DNA of 6,782 nt from Epsilonproteobacteria bacterium UBA6211 (GCA_002421845.1 DISL01000029.1:2074-8855); one strand, 5' to 3'. Counted from the first letter of the stretch, positions 1 to 6,300 are shown. Numbers and translations: made by a program. Notes: a model not told the origin generated them from the letters alone.

Positions 1-561
1 TATATATATTCTTTCTCTATTTTGAGGTACCCCAAAATCTTTAGCATTCAAAACTTCAGCATAAACTTTATATCCAAGTTCTTCTAGTGTTTCTTTCACA
101 ACTTTAAAGGTATTTCCTTTATCATGATTTACAAAACCTTTAACATTTTCTAGAAATACAACTTTAGGTTTATGATATTTTATAATCCTTGCTACATCAA
201 AAAAAAGTGTACCTCTCATATCTTCAAATCCAAGTCTTTTTCCTGCAATACTAAACGCTTGGCAAGGAAATCCAGCCAGTATAATGTCATGTTTTGGAAT
301 ATCTTTTTCATCTATTTGAGTGATGTCACCATGTGGAATATCTCCAAAATTTGCAGCATATGTTTGACAAGCATATTTATCTATTTCACTACTAAACACA
401 AACTCTATTTCTTCTCCAAAAGCTTGTGTAAAACCGAGTCTTATGCCACCGATACCTGCAAATAAATCTATTGCTTTTAATGTATTTTGTTGGGTTGTTT
501 TAGCAACATCTAACAAAGTATGTTGCAGTGGTAGTTTTCTGGAAATAATAGGTTGTGTCAT
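1..561 (-). CDS. DNA (cytosine-5-)-methyltransferase, N-terminal 187 residues (runs off left edge)
   Basis: This is a C5-cytosine DNA methyltransferase, which transfers a methyl group from S-adenosylmethionine to carbon 5 of cytosine within a short target site. The translation shows motif I (DLFAGIGGIRLGF, residues 32-44), the catalytic motif IV with its Pro-Cys pair (GFPCQAFSIAG, 97-107, Cys100), motif VI (FLENV, 136-140) and motif VIII (QNRER, 180-184). The frame stays open to base 1, so the target recognition domain and motifs IX and X are outside the window and specificity cannot be read. The ATG at 561 is supported by AGAGG 7 nt upstream (569-573). About 28 residues precede motif I, a short leader. 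The gene follows ribF on the same strand after 54 bp and may have its own promoter. It could belong to a restriction-modification system or be a solitary methylase; only the left-hand neighbour would tell. The family call is firm. Confidence 0.93.
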   Translation of the reverse strand, partial: MTQPIISRKLPLQHTLLDVAKTTQQNTLKAIDLFAGIGGIRLGFTQAFGEEIEFVFSSEIDKYACQTYAANFGDIPHGDITQIDEKDIPKHDIILAGFPCQAFSIAGKRLGFEDMRGTLFFDVARIIKYHKPKVVFLENVKGFVNHDKGNTFKVVKETLEELGYKVYAEVLNAKDFGVPQNRERIYI

Positions 562-588
562 ATCCCCACCTCTGTTAATATTTTTGTA

Positions 589-594
589 ATCATA
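589..594 (-). promoter_or_regulatory. Possible -10 box for the methyltransferase gene
   Basis: On the minus strand the hexamer TATGAT lies in the 54-bp gap between ribF and the methyltransferase. It would place a transcription start near 582, leaving a leader of about 21 nt that contains the AGAGG ribosome site. No -35 element is visible; the upstream DNA is simply AT-rich. Read-through from tlyA-ribF is equally possible. Confidence 0.3.
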
Positions 595-615
595 CAATAA
601 AAATGTTGCATATTA

Positions 616-1455
616 TTAATTTATTGCATTTTGCAATATTTTTTTGGCATTTTTAATATCCTCTAAAATCTGTTGTTTGAGTTCATCTAAATTTTCGTAT
701 TTTTGATTGTCTCTAAGGCGTTCAAAAAACTTTATCTCTATATTCCCACCGTCAAAATCTATATTTTGGTCTATGATATGTGTTTCTATGGCGAAGTTGC
801 CGTCCGTACTTACCCTATGACCTATAAAAGATACACTATTATATTCTATATTTTTTATAGTAGTTTTTGTGGCATAAATCCCCTCTTTTGGTATCAAAAA
901 GTCCAAAACTTCTATGTTGATAGTGGGTACAAATTGCTCTTTACCTATCCCTTGACCTGCTATCATATAGCCTGTGAGAGTGTATGCTTTGCCCAAAAAC
1001 TTATTGGCTCTAGCTATATTTCCGTCTCGCAAATATTCTCTAATAGTCCTTGAGTGAATAGCTACATCATCTACTGTCACTTCAGCTACGACTACGACTT
1101 CTCCGCCAAAAAGTTCTTTTAGGCTGTTTGTATTGTACATCCTATTTTTGCCGAAACAAAAATCATAACCAACCACTATTTTTTGAAGATTTGGAAATTC
1201 TTCCAATAAAAGTTTGACAAAAGCTTCACCGCTTAGGTGTTTTATCTCTTCAAGGGGATAATAAAATATCGGTAAAGTGCTATATTTTTGTCTATTGCTT
1301 TTTGGTGTAAGATTGGCATATCCGGTTTCGATAGCTACTATAGCACCGTGTTCATCAAGGTACGAAAAAAGCTTTTGATGTGCCAAATGCATACCATCAA
1401 ATCCACCGATAGCAATGCTAGTTATACTATTTTTGGAAGTAGTAAAACTCTTCAT
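616..1455 (-). CDS. ribF: Bifunctional riboflavin kinase / FMN adenylyltransferase (FAD synthetase)
   Basis: RibF phosphorylates riboflavin to FMN and then adenylates FMN to FAD in the cytoplasm. With the start used here (279 residues) the N-terminal nucleotidyltransferase domain carries GGFDGMHLAHQ (17-27), a variant of the GxFDGxHxGH nucleotide-binding motif, then VVGYDFCFGKNR (94-105) and SRTIREYLRDGNIARANKFLG (135-155). The C-terminal flavokinase domain shows GQGIGKEQFVPTINI (167-181), a variant of the GxPTANI site, and the acidic IETHI segment (223-227) expected to hold the catalytic Glu. The length is a little below the usual 300-310 residues. Three starts are possible in frame: GTG at 1473, ATG at 1458 and ATG at 1455. 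I chose 1455 because AGAGG lies 6 nt before it, against 3 nt for 1458. The gene begins inside the end of tlyA, which implies one transcript and translational coupling. The family call is firm; the exact start is less so. Confidence 0.94.
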   Translation of the reverse strand: MKSFTTSKNSITSIAIGGFDGMHLAHQKLFSYLDEHGAIVAIETGYANLTPKSNRQKYSTLPIFYYPLEEIKHLSGEAFVKLLLEEFPNLQKIVVGYDFCFGKNRMYNTNSLKELFGGEVVVVAEVTVDDVAIHSRTIREYLRDGNIARANKFLGKAYTLTGYMIAGQGIGKEQFVPTINIEVLDFLIPKEGIYATKTTIKNIEYNSVSFIGHRVSTDGNFAIETHIIDQNIDFDGGNIEIKFFERLRDNQKYENLDELKQQILEDIKNAKKILQNAIN

Positions 1456-2134
1456 CATTCCCCTCTTTACCACTTAATTTACTTTTTGTAGTATAGATTA
1501 GTTTCCAACCGATTATTGTACAAGCATCTTCAAAAGTAATTTTTGATTTTAAAATAGCTTTATCATCTTTTACAACACCGTTTTTATCCCTTTTTGCTAT
1601 TTTACCCACTTCAAATTGTGGTTTAAATAGCACTATAATATGGTTATTTGCCAGTCTGTCTATATCTTTTAAGATATTGTGTACACTTATAAAAGATACA
1701 TCGCAAGTTACTATATCGTACGTTGTATTAGGATTGAAATCTCTTATATCAGTATTTTCAAAAAACTCCAAGTTATCGTACTCTTTTACTTTTTCATGTA
1801 GTTGATTCGTCCCTACATCTACACAAGTAAGATGTGATAAACTGTTTTTGAGTAAAACTTGAGCAAATCCGCCTGTGCTACTTCCTATATCAAGACCTTT
1901 TAAAGGAGCCAAATCGATACCGAGTTCCGTTAAAAAATACTTTAGTTTATATCCTGCACGGCTTACAAGCATATCATCATCTAGTATTTCAATAGCCATA
2001 GTTTCATCTATCTCAAAAGATGGTTTTGTTATAATCTTACCATCAACTTTTATTTTGTTTGTTTTTATAAGCTCATGGGCTTTGTTTCTACTTTGAATAT
2101 CAAAGTTGTTTGTTAAATATATATCTAGTCTCAT
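1427..2134 (-). CDS. tlyA: TlyA family rRNA (cytidine-2'-O)-methyltransferase, type I
   Basis: TlyA methylates the 2'-hydroxyl of cytidine in ribosomal RNA. The short type found in Campylobacter is known to act on C1920 of 23S rRNA and to affect capreomycin susceptibility; older databases call the family hemolysin A. The 235-residue protein starts with an S4 RNA-binding domain (about 1-50, RLDIYLT...SRNKAHELI), has the linker SRAGYKL (58-64) and then an FtsJ/RrmJ-like Rossmann fold with the SAM-binding loop LDIGSSTGGF (81-90). The likely K-D-K-E catalytic tetrad is Lys63, Asp145 (in TCDVSF), Lys171 (in LFKPQFE) and Glu229 (in GNDEEF). The N-terminus fits the family, so the ATG at 2134 is well placed although no ribosome-binding site precedes it. 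A TATAAT box ends 6 nt before the ATG, suggesting a leaderless message. It forms an operon with the overlapping ribF, an order also known in Campylobacter and Helicobacter. Confidence 0.93.
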   Translation of the reverse strand: MRLDIYLTNNFDIQSRNKAHELIKTNKIKVDGKIITKPSFEIDETMAIEILDDDMLVSRAGYKLKYFLTELGIDLAPLKGLDIGSSTGGFAQVLLKNSLSHLTCVDVGTNQLHEKVKEYDNLEFFENTDIRDFNPNTTYDIVTCDVSFISVHNILKDIDRLANNHIIVLFKPQFEVGKIAKRDKNGVVKDDKAILKSKITFEDACTIIGWKLIYTTKSKLSGKEGNDEEFYYFQK

Positions 2135-2140
2135 AGACTT

Positions 2141-2146
2141 ATTATA
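2141..2146 (-). promoter_or_regulatory. -10 box of tlyA-ribF, giving a leaderless start
   Basis: A perfect TATAAT is read on the minus strand. Counting its last base as -7 puts +1 at 2134, the A of the tlyA ATG. A second box, TATACT (2146-2151), would give a leader of only about 5 nt. There is no clear -35 hexamer and no Shine-Dalgarno sequence in the gap. Confidence 0.5.
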
Positions 2147-2148
2147 GT
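2143..2148 (+). promoter_or_regulatory. Possible -10 box of the YigZ-family gene
   Basis: TATAGT on the plus strand overlaps the minus-strand TATAAT of tlyA. It would start transcription near 2155, leaving about 19 nt of leader with the GGAGAG ribosome site (2163-2168). The overlapping TATAAA at 2148-2153 is an alternative. No -35 element is seen; the assignment rests on position and the tightness of the gap. Confidence 0.35.
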
Positions 2149-2173
2149 ATAAATTTCATTATGGAGAGATTTA

Positions 2174-2713
2174 TTGTTTTTTGTTGAAAAAGAATTTGTT
2201 AACACTATTGAAGTTACAAAGTCCAAATTCATAGCTCATTTATGCCCTTATGTTGATTTTGATAAAGTTTTACAAAGACTCAAAAACGAGCATCCAAAAG
2301 CAAGACATTTCGTATATGCTTATAGGTACTTAAATGAATTTGACCAGATAGTAGAAAATGCTAGTGATGACGGAGAACCAAGAGGTACAAGCGGAAAACC
2401 GACTTTAGCAGTATTAGCAGGTAATGAACTTATCAATACTGCAGTGATAACGGTGCGATATTTCGGAGGAACTCTTCTTGGTACCGGAGGATTGGTAAGG
2501 GCTTATGGGGATGCTGTAAATGCTGTTGTAAAAGTAGCAGAGTTAAAAGAGTATAAAAAACTTTTTACAAAAAATATAGAGGTGCAATATTGCGACTTAT
2601 CCAAAACGGAATATATGTTGAATACTATTGGATTAACAGTACTTTCAAAGAATTTTGATGCTAAGGTAACACTTGAAATTTGCGGTACTAAGGAACAATT
2701 AGAACTTATGTAA
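2174..2713 (+). CDS. yigZ: YigZ / IMPACT family protein (UPF0029), C-terminus possibly shortened
   Basis: This belongs to the widespread YigZ/IMPACT family; eukaryotic IMPACT modulates GCN2-dependent translation control, while the bacterial role is poorly defined. The 179-residue protein begins with TIEVTKSKFIAHL (11-23), then shows the family signatures ASDDGEPRGTSGKP (63-76) and VRYFGGTLLGTGGLVRAYG (94-112), followed by a ferredoxin-like C-terminal region (about 134-179, DUF1949-like). The start is TTG at 2174, chosen because GGAGAG lies 5 nt upstream and because the family N-terminus falls just after it; the nearby ATG at 2161 is out of frame. The protein stops at TAA 2711-2713, where relatives usually continue for another 15-25 residues. 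The same frame continues past the stop with FLSKFCSEIVRI, which resembles the missing end. Either a recent nonsense change or a naturally short form would fit. The family call is firm. Confidence 0.92.
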   Translation: MFFVEKEFVNTIEVTKSKFIAHLCPYVDFDKVLQRLKNEHPKARHFVYAYRYLNEFDQIVENASDDGEPRGTSGKPTLAVLAGNELINTAVITVRYFGGTLLGTGGLVRAYGDAVNAVVKVAELKEYKKLFTKNIEVQYCDLSKTEYMLNTIGLTVLSKNFDAKVTLEICGTKEQLELM

Positions 2714-2754
2714 ATGTTTTTGTCAAAATTTTGTAGTGAAATTGTAAGAATTTA

Positions 2755-2763
2755 TGTTATAAT
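2755..2763 (+). promoter_or_regulatory. Extended -10 promoter of the sensor kinase gene
   Basis: TGTTATAAT is a consensus extended -10 element (TGnTATAAT). It predicts a transcription start near 2770 and a leader of about 41 nt before the ATG at 2811. There is no good -35 box at the right spacing, which is usual for sigma-70 promoters in Campylobacterota. The position between the two plus-strand genes implies that the kinase is transcribed independently of the YigZ gene. Confidence 0.55.
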
Positions 2764-2810
2764 TATCTTCATATACACTTATAGTTATTATTTAAAAGGT
2801 TTATGTATCA

Positions 2811-4727
2811 ATGAATACTTATTATTATCTAAAGAAGATTGTTATATATTTTTCTATTTTACTTATAGTTTTATCTTCTTTGATAGCATACCTTAATGTT
2901 GAAAATTCCAAACAGTATTTTGATGAATACAAACAATTAGAAAAAACAAAATATATAGAATCACAAAAAGAGATTATTATTCATAATGTTCAAACGGTTA
3001 ATAATATAATAGACTATAACACTCAAATAGTTAAAAAAACACTTGAAGAAAGACTTGTTCAGCGAGTCGATTTCGCACATAAAATAGCAACTTCAATATA
3101 TGAAATTAATAAAAATACTATGAGTGAAACTCAAATACAAAAACTTATTATCGAAACACTACGAAATATTAAATTTACAAATAACTACGGTGAATTTACA
3201 ACTGATGTTTATTATTTTATACAAGAGGTACACTCAAAAGATACAATCATAGCAAGGCTTCTTCCTGCAACGCCTGACAAAGAGGGTACAAATAGAGCCG
3301 ATGTCGTGGATGTAAATAATAAAGAGTATGTCAAAGAGTTTTATAATATTGCACAAACTCAAAAAGAGGGATTTGTCGAATATATGTGGTTTAAATTAAA
3401 TCACGGTGCAAAACAGCAGTATCCAAAAACATCTTATGTTAAGTTATTTGAGCCTTTTAATTGGGTTATAGGATATGGAGAGTATTTAGACGATGTTGAA
3501 AAAGAACTACAAGCTTTGGTTATAAAACAAATAAGAAACATGCCTTACGTGGATAATAATTATGTATTTATATATCAACTTCTTGATATAAACGGCGGTG
3601 ATAAATTTGCCAAAATGCTTGTCAATATGAATAGACAGGATTTAGAAGGGGAGTTTATATCAGATGAGTATAAAGATGTAAACGGAAAGGCATTTAGAAA
3701 AGAGTTTTTGAAAGATATTAGGGCAAATGGTGATTCTTTTGTGACTTATGCTTATAAAAAACCGAATACTGAACAAATAGAAGAGAAACTAAGTTATTTT
3801 TACCTAAATAAAGAGTGGAATTGGATTATAGGTAACGGTGTATATATCAATGATTTTGAAGATAAATTTCAAACACTTTTTCAAGTTGAGAATGAAGAGA
3901 TAAGCCGTATTATTAAGGATAGTATTTTATTTACATTTGTTATATTGGTGTTATTTATAGTTATTTTTATAGCTGTTGCAAAATATTTAAATGATATTAT
4001 TCTCGTAAACGAAAAAAAACAAGAACACAAAGATAAGATGATTATCCAACAATCAAAAATGGCATCTATGGGTGAAATGCTTGATAATATCGCCCATCAA
4101 TGGCGTCAACCTTTAAGTGCAATCACGTCTTTGGCAAGTGGACTCAAAATTCAAAAAGAACTTGGAATTTTAGAAGACGGTGATATACAAACAACTGCTG
4201 ACAAAATAGTTTCAAGTGCACAGTATTTATCTCAAACAATAGAAGATTTTAGAGGATTTTTACGTAAAGATAAGGAACTTAGAAGTTTTGATTTGAGTGC
4301 CGTGGTAGAAAAAAGTTTGAAGATTGTTGAAGGAACTTTTAATGGAATTGCGGTAAATCTTGACTGCCAAGAAAATTTAAAAGTTGACGGTTATCCAAAT
4401 GAATTGGTTCAGGCTATTTTAAATATCTTGAATAACGCAAGAGATGTATTATCCGAAAGAATCATAGAAAATAAAGTTATAGATATTGAAATAACAAGCA
4501 ATGAAAAATTCGCAATAATAGAAATAGGTGATAATGCAGGTGGAATTCCAAGTGAGTATTTAGATAAAATATTTGATTCAGATTTTACTACAAAAGGTGA
4601 AAAAGGTACAGGAATAGGGCTTTATATGACTAAGCAGATTATTATGAATATGGGCGGTACAATAGAAGCATTTAATAACAAGCAAGGGGCTGTATTTAGA
4701 ATTTATATCCCCTTGACGGATTTATAG
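2811..4727 (+). CDS. Membrane sensor histidine kinase with double-Cache periplasmic domain
   Basis: This is a two-component sensor kinase of 638 residues in the inner membrane. A transmembrane helix (about 10-28) leads to a large periplasmic region (about 30-365) with two Cache-like halves. Each half ends in the same signature: FNWVIGYGEYLDDVE (216-230) and WNWIIGNGVYINDFE (336-350). A second helix (about 370-390) leads to the cytoplasmic kinase. The phospho-acceptor box is GEMLDNIAHQWRQPLS (421-436), with His429 the likely phosphorylation site. The ATPase domain has the N box NILNNAR (538-544), the G1 box GDNAGGIP (573-580) and the G2 box GEKGTGIGLYM (596-606). The F box reads IFDSDFTTK (587-595), where IFEPFFTTK is typical. 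Cache domains usually bind small molecules such as amino acids or carboxylates; the ligand here is unknown. No response regulator is present, so it is an orphan within this window. The ATG at 2811 has AAAAGG 11 nt upstream, slightly far. It converges on lsrK with 10 bp between stops. Confidence 0.93.
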   Translation: MNTYYYLKKIVIYFSILLIVLSSLIAYLNVENSKQYFDEYKQLEKTKYIESQKEIIIHNVQTVNNIIDYNTQIVKKTLEERLVQRVDFAHKIATSIYEINKNTMSETQIQKLIIETLRNIKFTNNYGEFTTDVYYFIQEVHSKDTIIARLLPATPDKEGTNRADVVDVNNKEYVKEFYNIAQTQKEGFVEYMWFKLNHGAKQQYPKTSYVKLFEPFNWVIGYGEYLDDVEKELQALVIKQIRNMPYVDNNYVFIYQLLDINGGDKFAKMLVNMNRQDLEGEFISDEYKDVNGKAFRKEFLKDIRANGDSFVTYAYKKPNTEQIEEKLSYFYLNKEWNWIIGNGVYINDFEDKFQTLFQVENEEISRIIKDSILFTFVILVLFIVIFIAVAKYLNDIILVNEKKQEHKDKMIIQQSKMASMGEMLDNIAHQWRQPLSAITSLASGLKIQKELGILEDGDIQTTADKIVSSAQYLSQTIEDFRGFLRKDKELRSFDLSAVVEKSLKIVEGTFNGIAVNLDCQENLKVDGYPNELVQAILNILNNARDVLSERIIENKVIDIEITSNEKFAIIEIGDNAGGIPSEYLDKIFDSDFTTKGEKGTGIGLYMTKQIIMNMGGTIEAFNNKQGAVFRIYIPLTDL

Positions 4728-4737
4728 GCAATTTCTT

Positions 4738-6300
4738 CTATAAGCCTGGAGCTTTCCACATAGATGATACTAAACCTTGATCTACAAGCTTTAATTGCAG
4801 TTCATAAACTTCAATCCATTTTTGCTCTATCTCTTGGTATAATTTATGATTAGCCATATTTGGAGAGTATGTTTTGTCCCATTTTACAAGCTTTGATGAA
4901 GCATCTTGTAAGGAGTCATAGACTCCCACTCCAACTCCTGCACTCATCATAGCACCAAGTGCCGTAGCTTCTGTTACTTTTGGCACTTTTATCGTACATC
5001 CGGTGACATCACTTAGAGTTTGACACCAAAGTTCACCTTTACTAGCACCTCCTGCAAATACTATTTTCTTTATGCTAATGCCGGAAAATTCTTTTATTTT
5101 TTTGAGGTTTATATTTGATACGATACACGCATTTTCTTGTAGGCTTTTGAACATCGAGTATTTATTACAAATATCTGGGTCTATGGAAAGATTGATAAAT
5201 GATGGACTTGCATGGTACCATTTACCGTATTTCATACTATCGCTAAAAATAGGTAGTATTCCATGTGCACCAACCGGTACCGATGAAGCTTTTTGTTCCA
5301 AAATAGTATAGGTATCAACCCCTTTTTGTGAGGCTTCTAGTTTCTCAAGGTCACAAAAGGCATCTCTAAACCATCTCATCACAAGACCGCTAAAAAACGT
5401 AATACCTTCAGCTTGTGAAAGCCCTTCTATAACGTGAGGATTTACCCTTATGTTCATATTTTTCGGTGGAGGAGTAAGTGATGGTATATTTACAATTTGT
5501 TGCCAAAAACTCCCACCTAAGATGGCTACTTGACCATCTTCTACGACACCAAGCCCGGCACTTCCTAGCTGAACATCACCGCCACCAGTGACTACTTTTG
5601 TTTTGGTGCTTAGTCCTGTTTCTTTTGAAGCTTCTTGTGAAACGCTACCTATTACAGAGCCGGTTTCATAACATGGGCAAAAAATATCATCTTTTATCCC
5701 AACTTTTGAAGCCATAGAACTATCCCAAGTTCTGTTTTTTAGGCTAAATATACCTGTAGTTCCGCCGTTGCTAGGGTCTGTAGCTATTATGTCGCTTAGT
5801 TTGTATAATACCCAGTCGCCTATCATAGAGATATTTGCAACTTTTGCATAAATGTCAGGGTGGTTGTTTTTGAGCCAAAGGATTCTCGGTAATGCACCAA
5901 GGGCAAAAGTTTGCCCAGAGATAGTGTAAAATTCCTCTTCCATATTAGGGAAGTTTTCTTTTAGATACTTGACTTCTTTATCTGCTCTTGCATCTACATT
6001 TGCAACAGCCCAAAGCTCATTACCTTTTTCATCGTAAAGAACTATCCCCTCACGCATACTTGTAGCACTCAGGGCAAGTATATCATCGGGATTTACCTTT
6101 GAACTTTCCAATACATCTTTGATACACTTTTTTGTAAGTTCCCAATTTGTAGTACAATCAAAACTCATACTATTTGGCACACCGTCTTGGCTTTTGTGTG
6201 TCCACTCTTTTTGACTTAGTGCTATTTGGTTGCCTAAAGTATCAAACAAAACAGCTCTTATACTTCCTGTCCCTGCGTCTATTGCTAAAAGGTATTTCAT
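4738..6300 (-). CDS. lsrK: Autoinducer-2 kinase (LsrK), FGGY carbohydrate kinase family
   Basis: LsrK phosphorylates the quorum-sensing molecule autoinducer-2 (the open form of DPD) with ATP in the cytoplasm, trapping it and, in enterobacteria, producing the ligand of the repressor LsrR. The 520-residue protein, close to the E. coli length of about 530, resembles my memory of E. coli LsrK throughout: DAGTGSIRAVLFD (8-20, phosphate loop), SMREGIVLY (81-89), NVDARA (101-106), DPSNGGTTG (175-183), GGGDVQLG (239-246, Asp242 the likely catalytic base), RWFRDAFC (309-316), WYHASPSFINLSIDP (361-375), VFAGGASKGELW (414-425, adenosine site) and the terminal WKAPGL. These full-length matches favour LsrK over xylulose, glycerol or ribulose kinases. 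The ATG at 6300 has AAAGGA 8 nt upstream. No other lsr gene is nearby. In the lines I counted G+C is about 38-40%, against 23-35% in the neighbouring kinase and about 27% in the toxin gene, hinting at acquisition. The activity is inferred from similarity. Confidence 0.88.
   Translation of the reverse strand: MKYLLAIDAGTGSIRAVLFDTLGNQIALSQKEWTHKSQDGVPNSMSFDCTTNWELTKKCIKDVLESSKVNPDDILALSATSMREGIVLYDEKGNELWAVANVDARADKEVKYLKENFPNMEEEFYTISGQTFALGALPRILWLKNNHPDIYAKVANISMIGDWVLYKLSDIIATDPSNGGTTGIFSLKNRTWDSSMASKVGIKDDIFCPCYETGSVIGSVSQEASKETGLSTKTKVVTGGGDVQLGSAGLGVVEDGQVAILGGSFWQQIVNIPSLTPPPKNMNIRVNPHVIEGLSQAEGITFFSGLVMRWFRDAFCDLEKLEASQKGVDTYTILEQKASSVPVGAHGILPIFSDSMKYGKWYHASPSFINLSIDPDICNKYSMFKSLQENACIVSNINLKKIKEFSGISIKKIVFAGGASKGELWCQTLSDVTGCTIKVPKVTEATALGAMMSAGVGVGVYDSLQDASSKLVKWDKTYSPNMANHKLYQEIEQKWIEVYELQLKLVDQGLVSSMWKAPGL

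Noticed and set aside
172..465. Open frame of 97 codons on the plus strand
   Set aside because: It lies antisense within the methyltransferase gene, whose motifs I, IV, VI and VIII are unmistakable; the plus-strand protein is Ser/Lys/Phe-rich with no recognisable pattern.
601..640. Repeated TTGCAT/TTGCAA words near the end of ribF, considered as a direct-repeat or CRISPR-like array
   Set aside because: The copies are very short and irregularly spaced, fall partly in the ribF coding end, and have no constant-length spacers.
703..1053. Open frame of 116 codons on the plus strand
   Set aside because: It is antisense to ribF and has no family features; long opposite-strand frames are expected over an AT-rich gene with this codon use.
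1288..1491. Plus-strand frame of 67 codons across the ribF/tlyA junction
   Set aside because: It is antisense to the well-supported overlapping pair and shows no ribosome site or motif.
1875..2096. Plus-strand frame of 73 codons, Ser/Ile-rich and seemingly hydrophobic
   Set aside because: It is antisense to the S4 domain and SAM loop of tlyA; the hydrophobicity comes from complementing Asp/Lys/Asn codons.
1427..2134. Annotating TlyA as a hemolysin
   Set aside because: The S4 domain, the SAM loop and the K-D-K-E residues indicate an rRNA methyltransferase; the hemolysin name is a historical label.
2714..2896. Frame of 60 codons between the YigZ gene and the sensor kinase, hydrophobic and Tyr-rich
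   Set aside because: It is the same frame as the YigZ gene just past its stop, contains the kinase promoter and overlaps the kinase's own start in another frame; its first dozen residues are better explained as the lost end of YigZ.
5072..5311. Plus-strand frame of 79 codons
   Set aside because: It is antisense to lsrK, in a stretch matching LsrK residue by residue, with no independent support.
4738..6300. Alternative call of xylulokinase or glycerol kinase for the FGGY protein
   Set aside because: The motifs SMREGIVLY, RWFRDAFC, WYHASPSFINLSIDP and the terminal WKAPGL match LsrK and are not features of those kinases.
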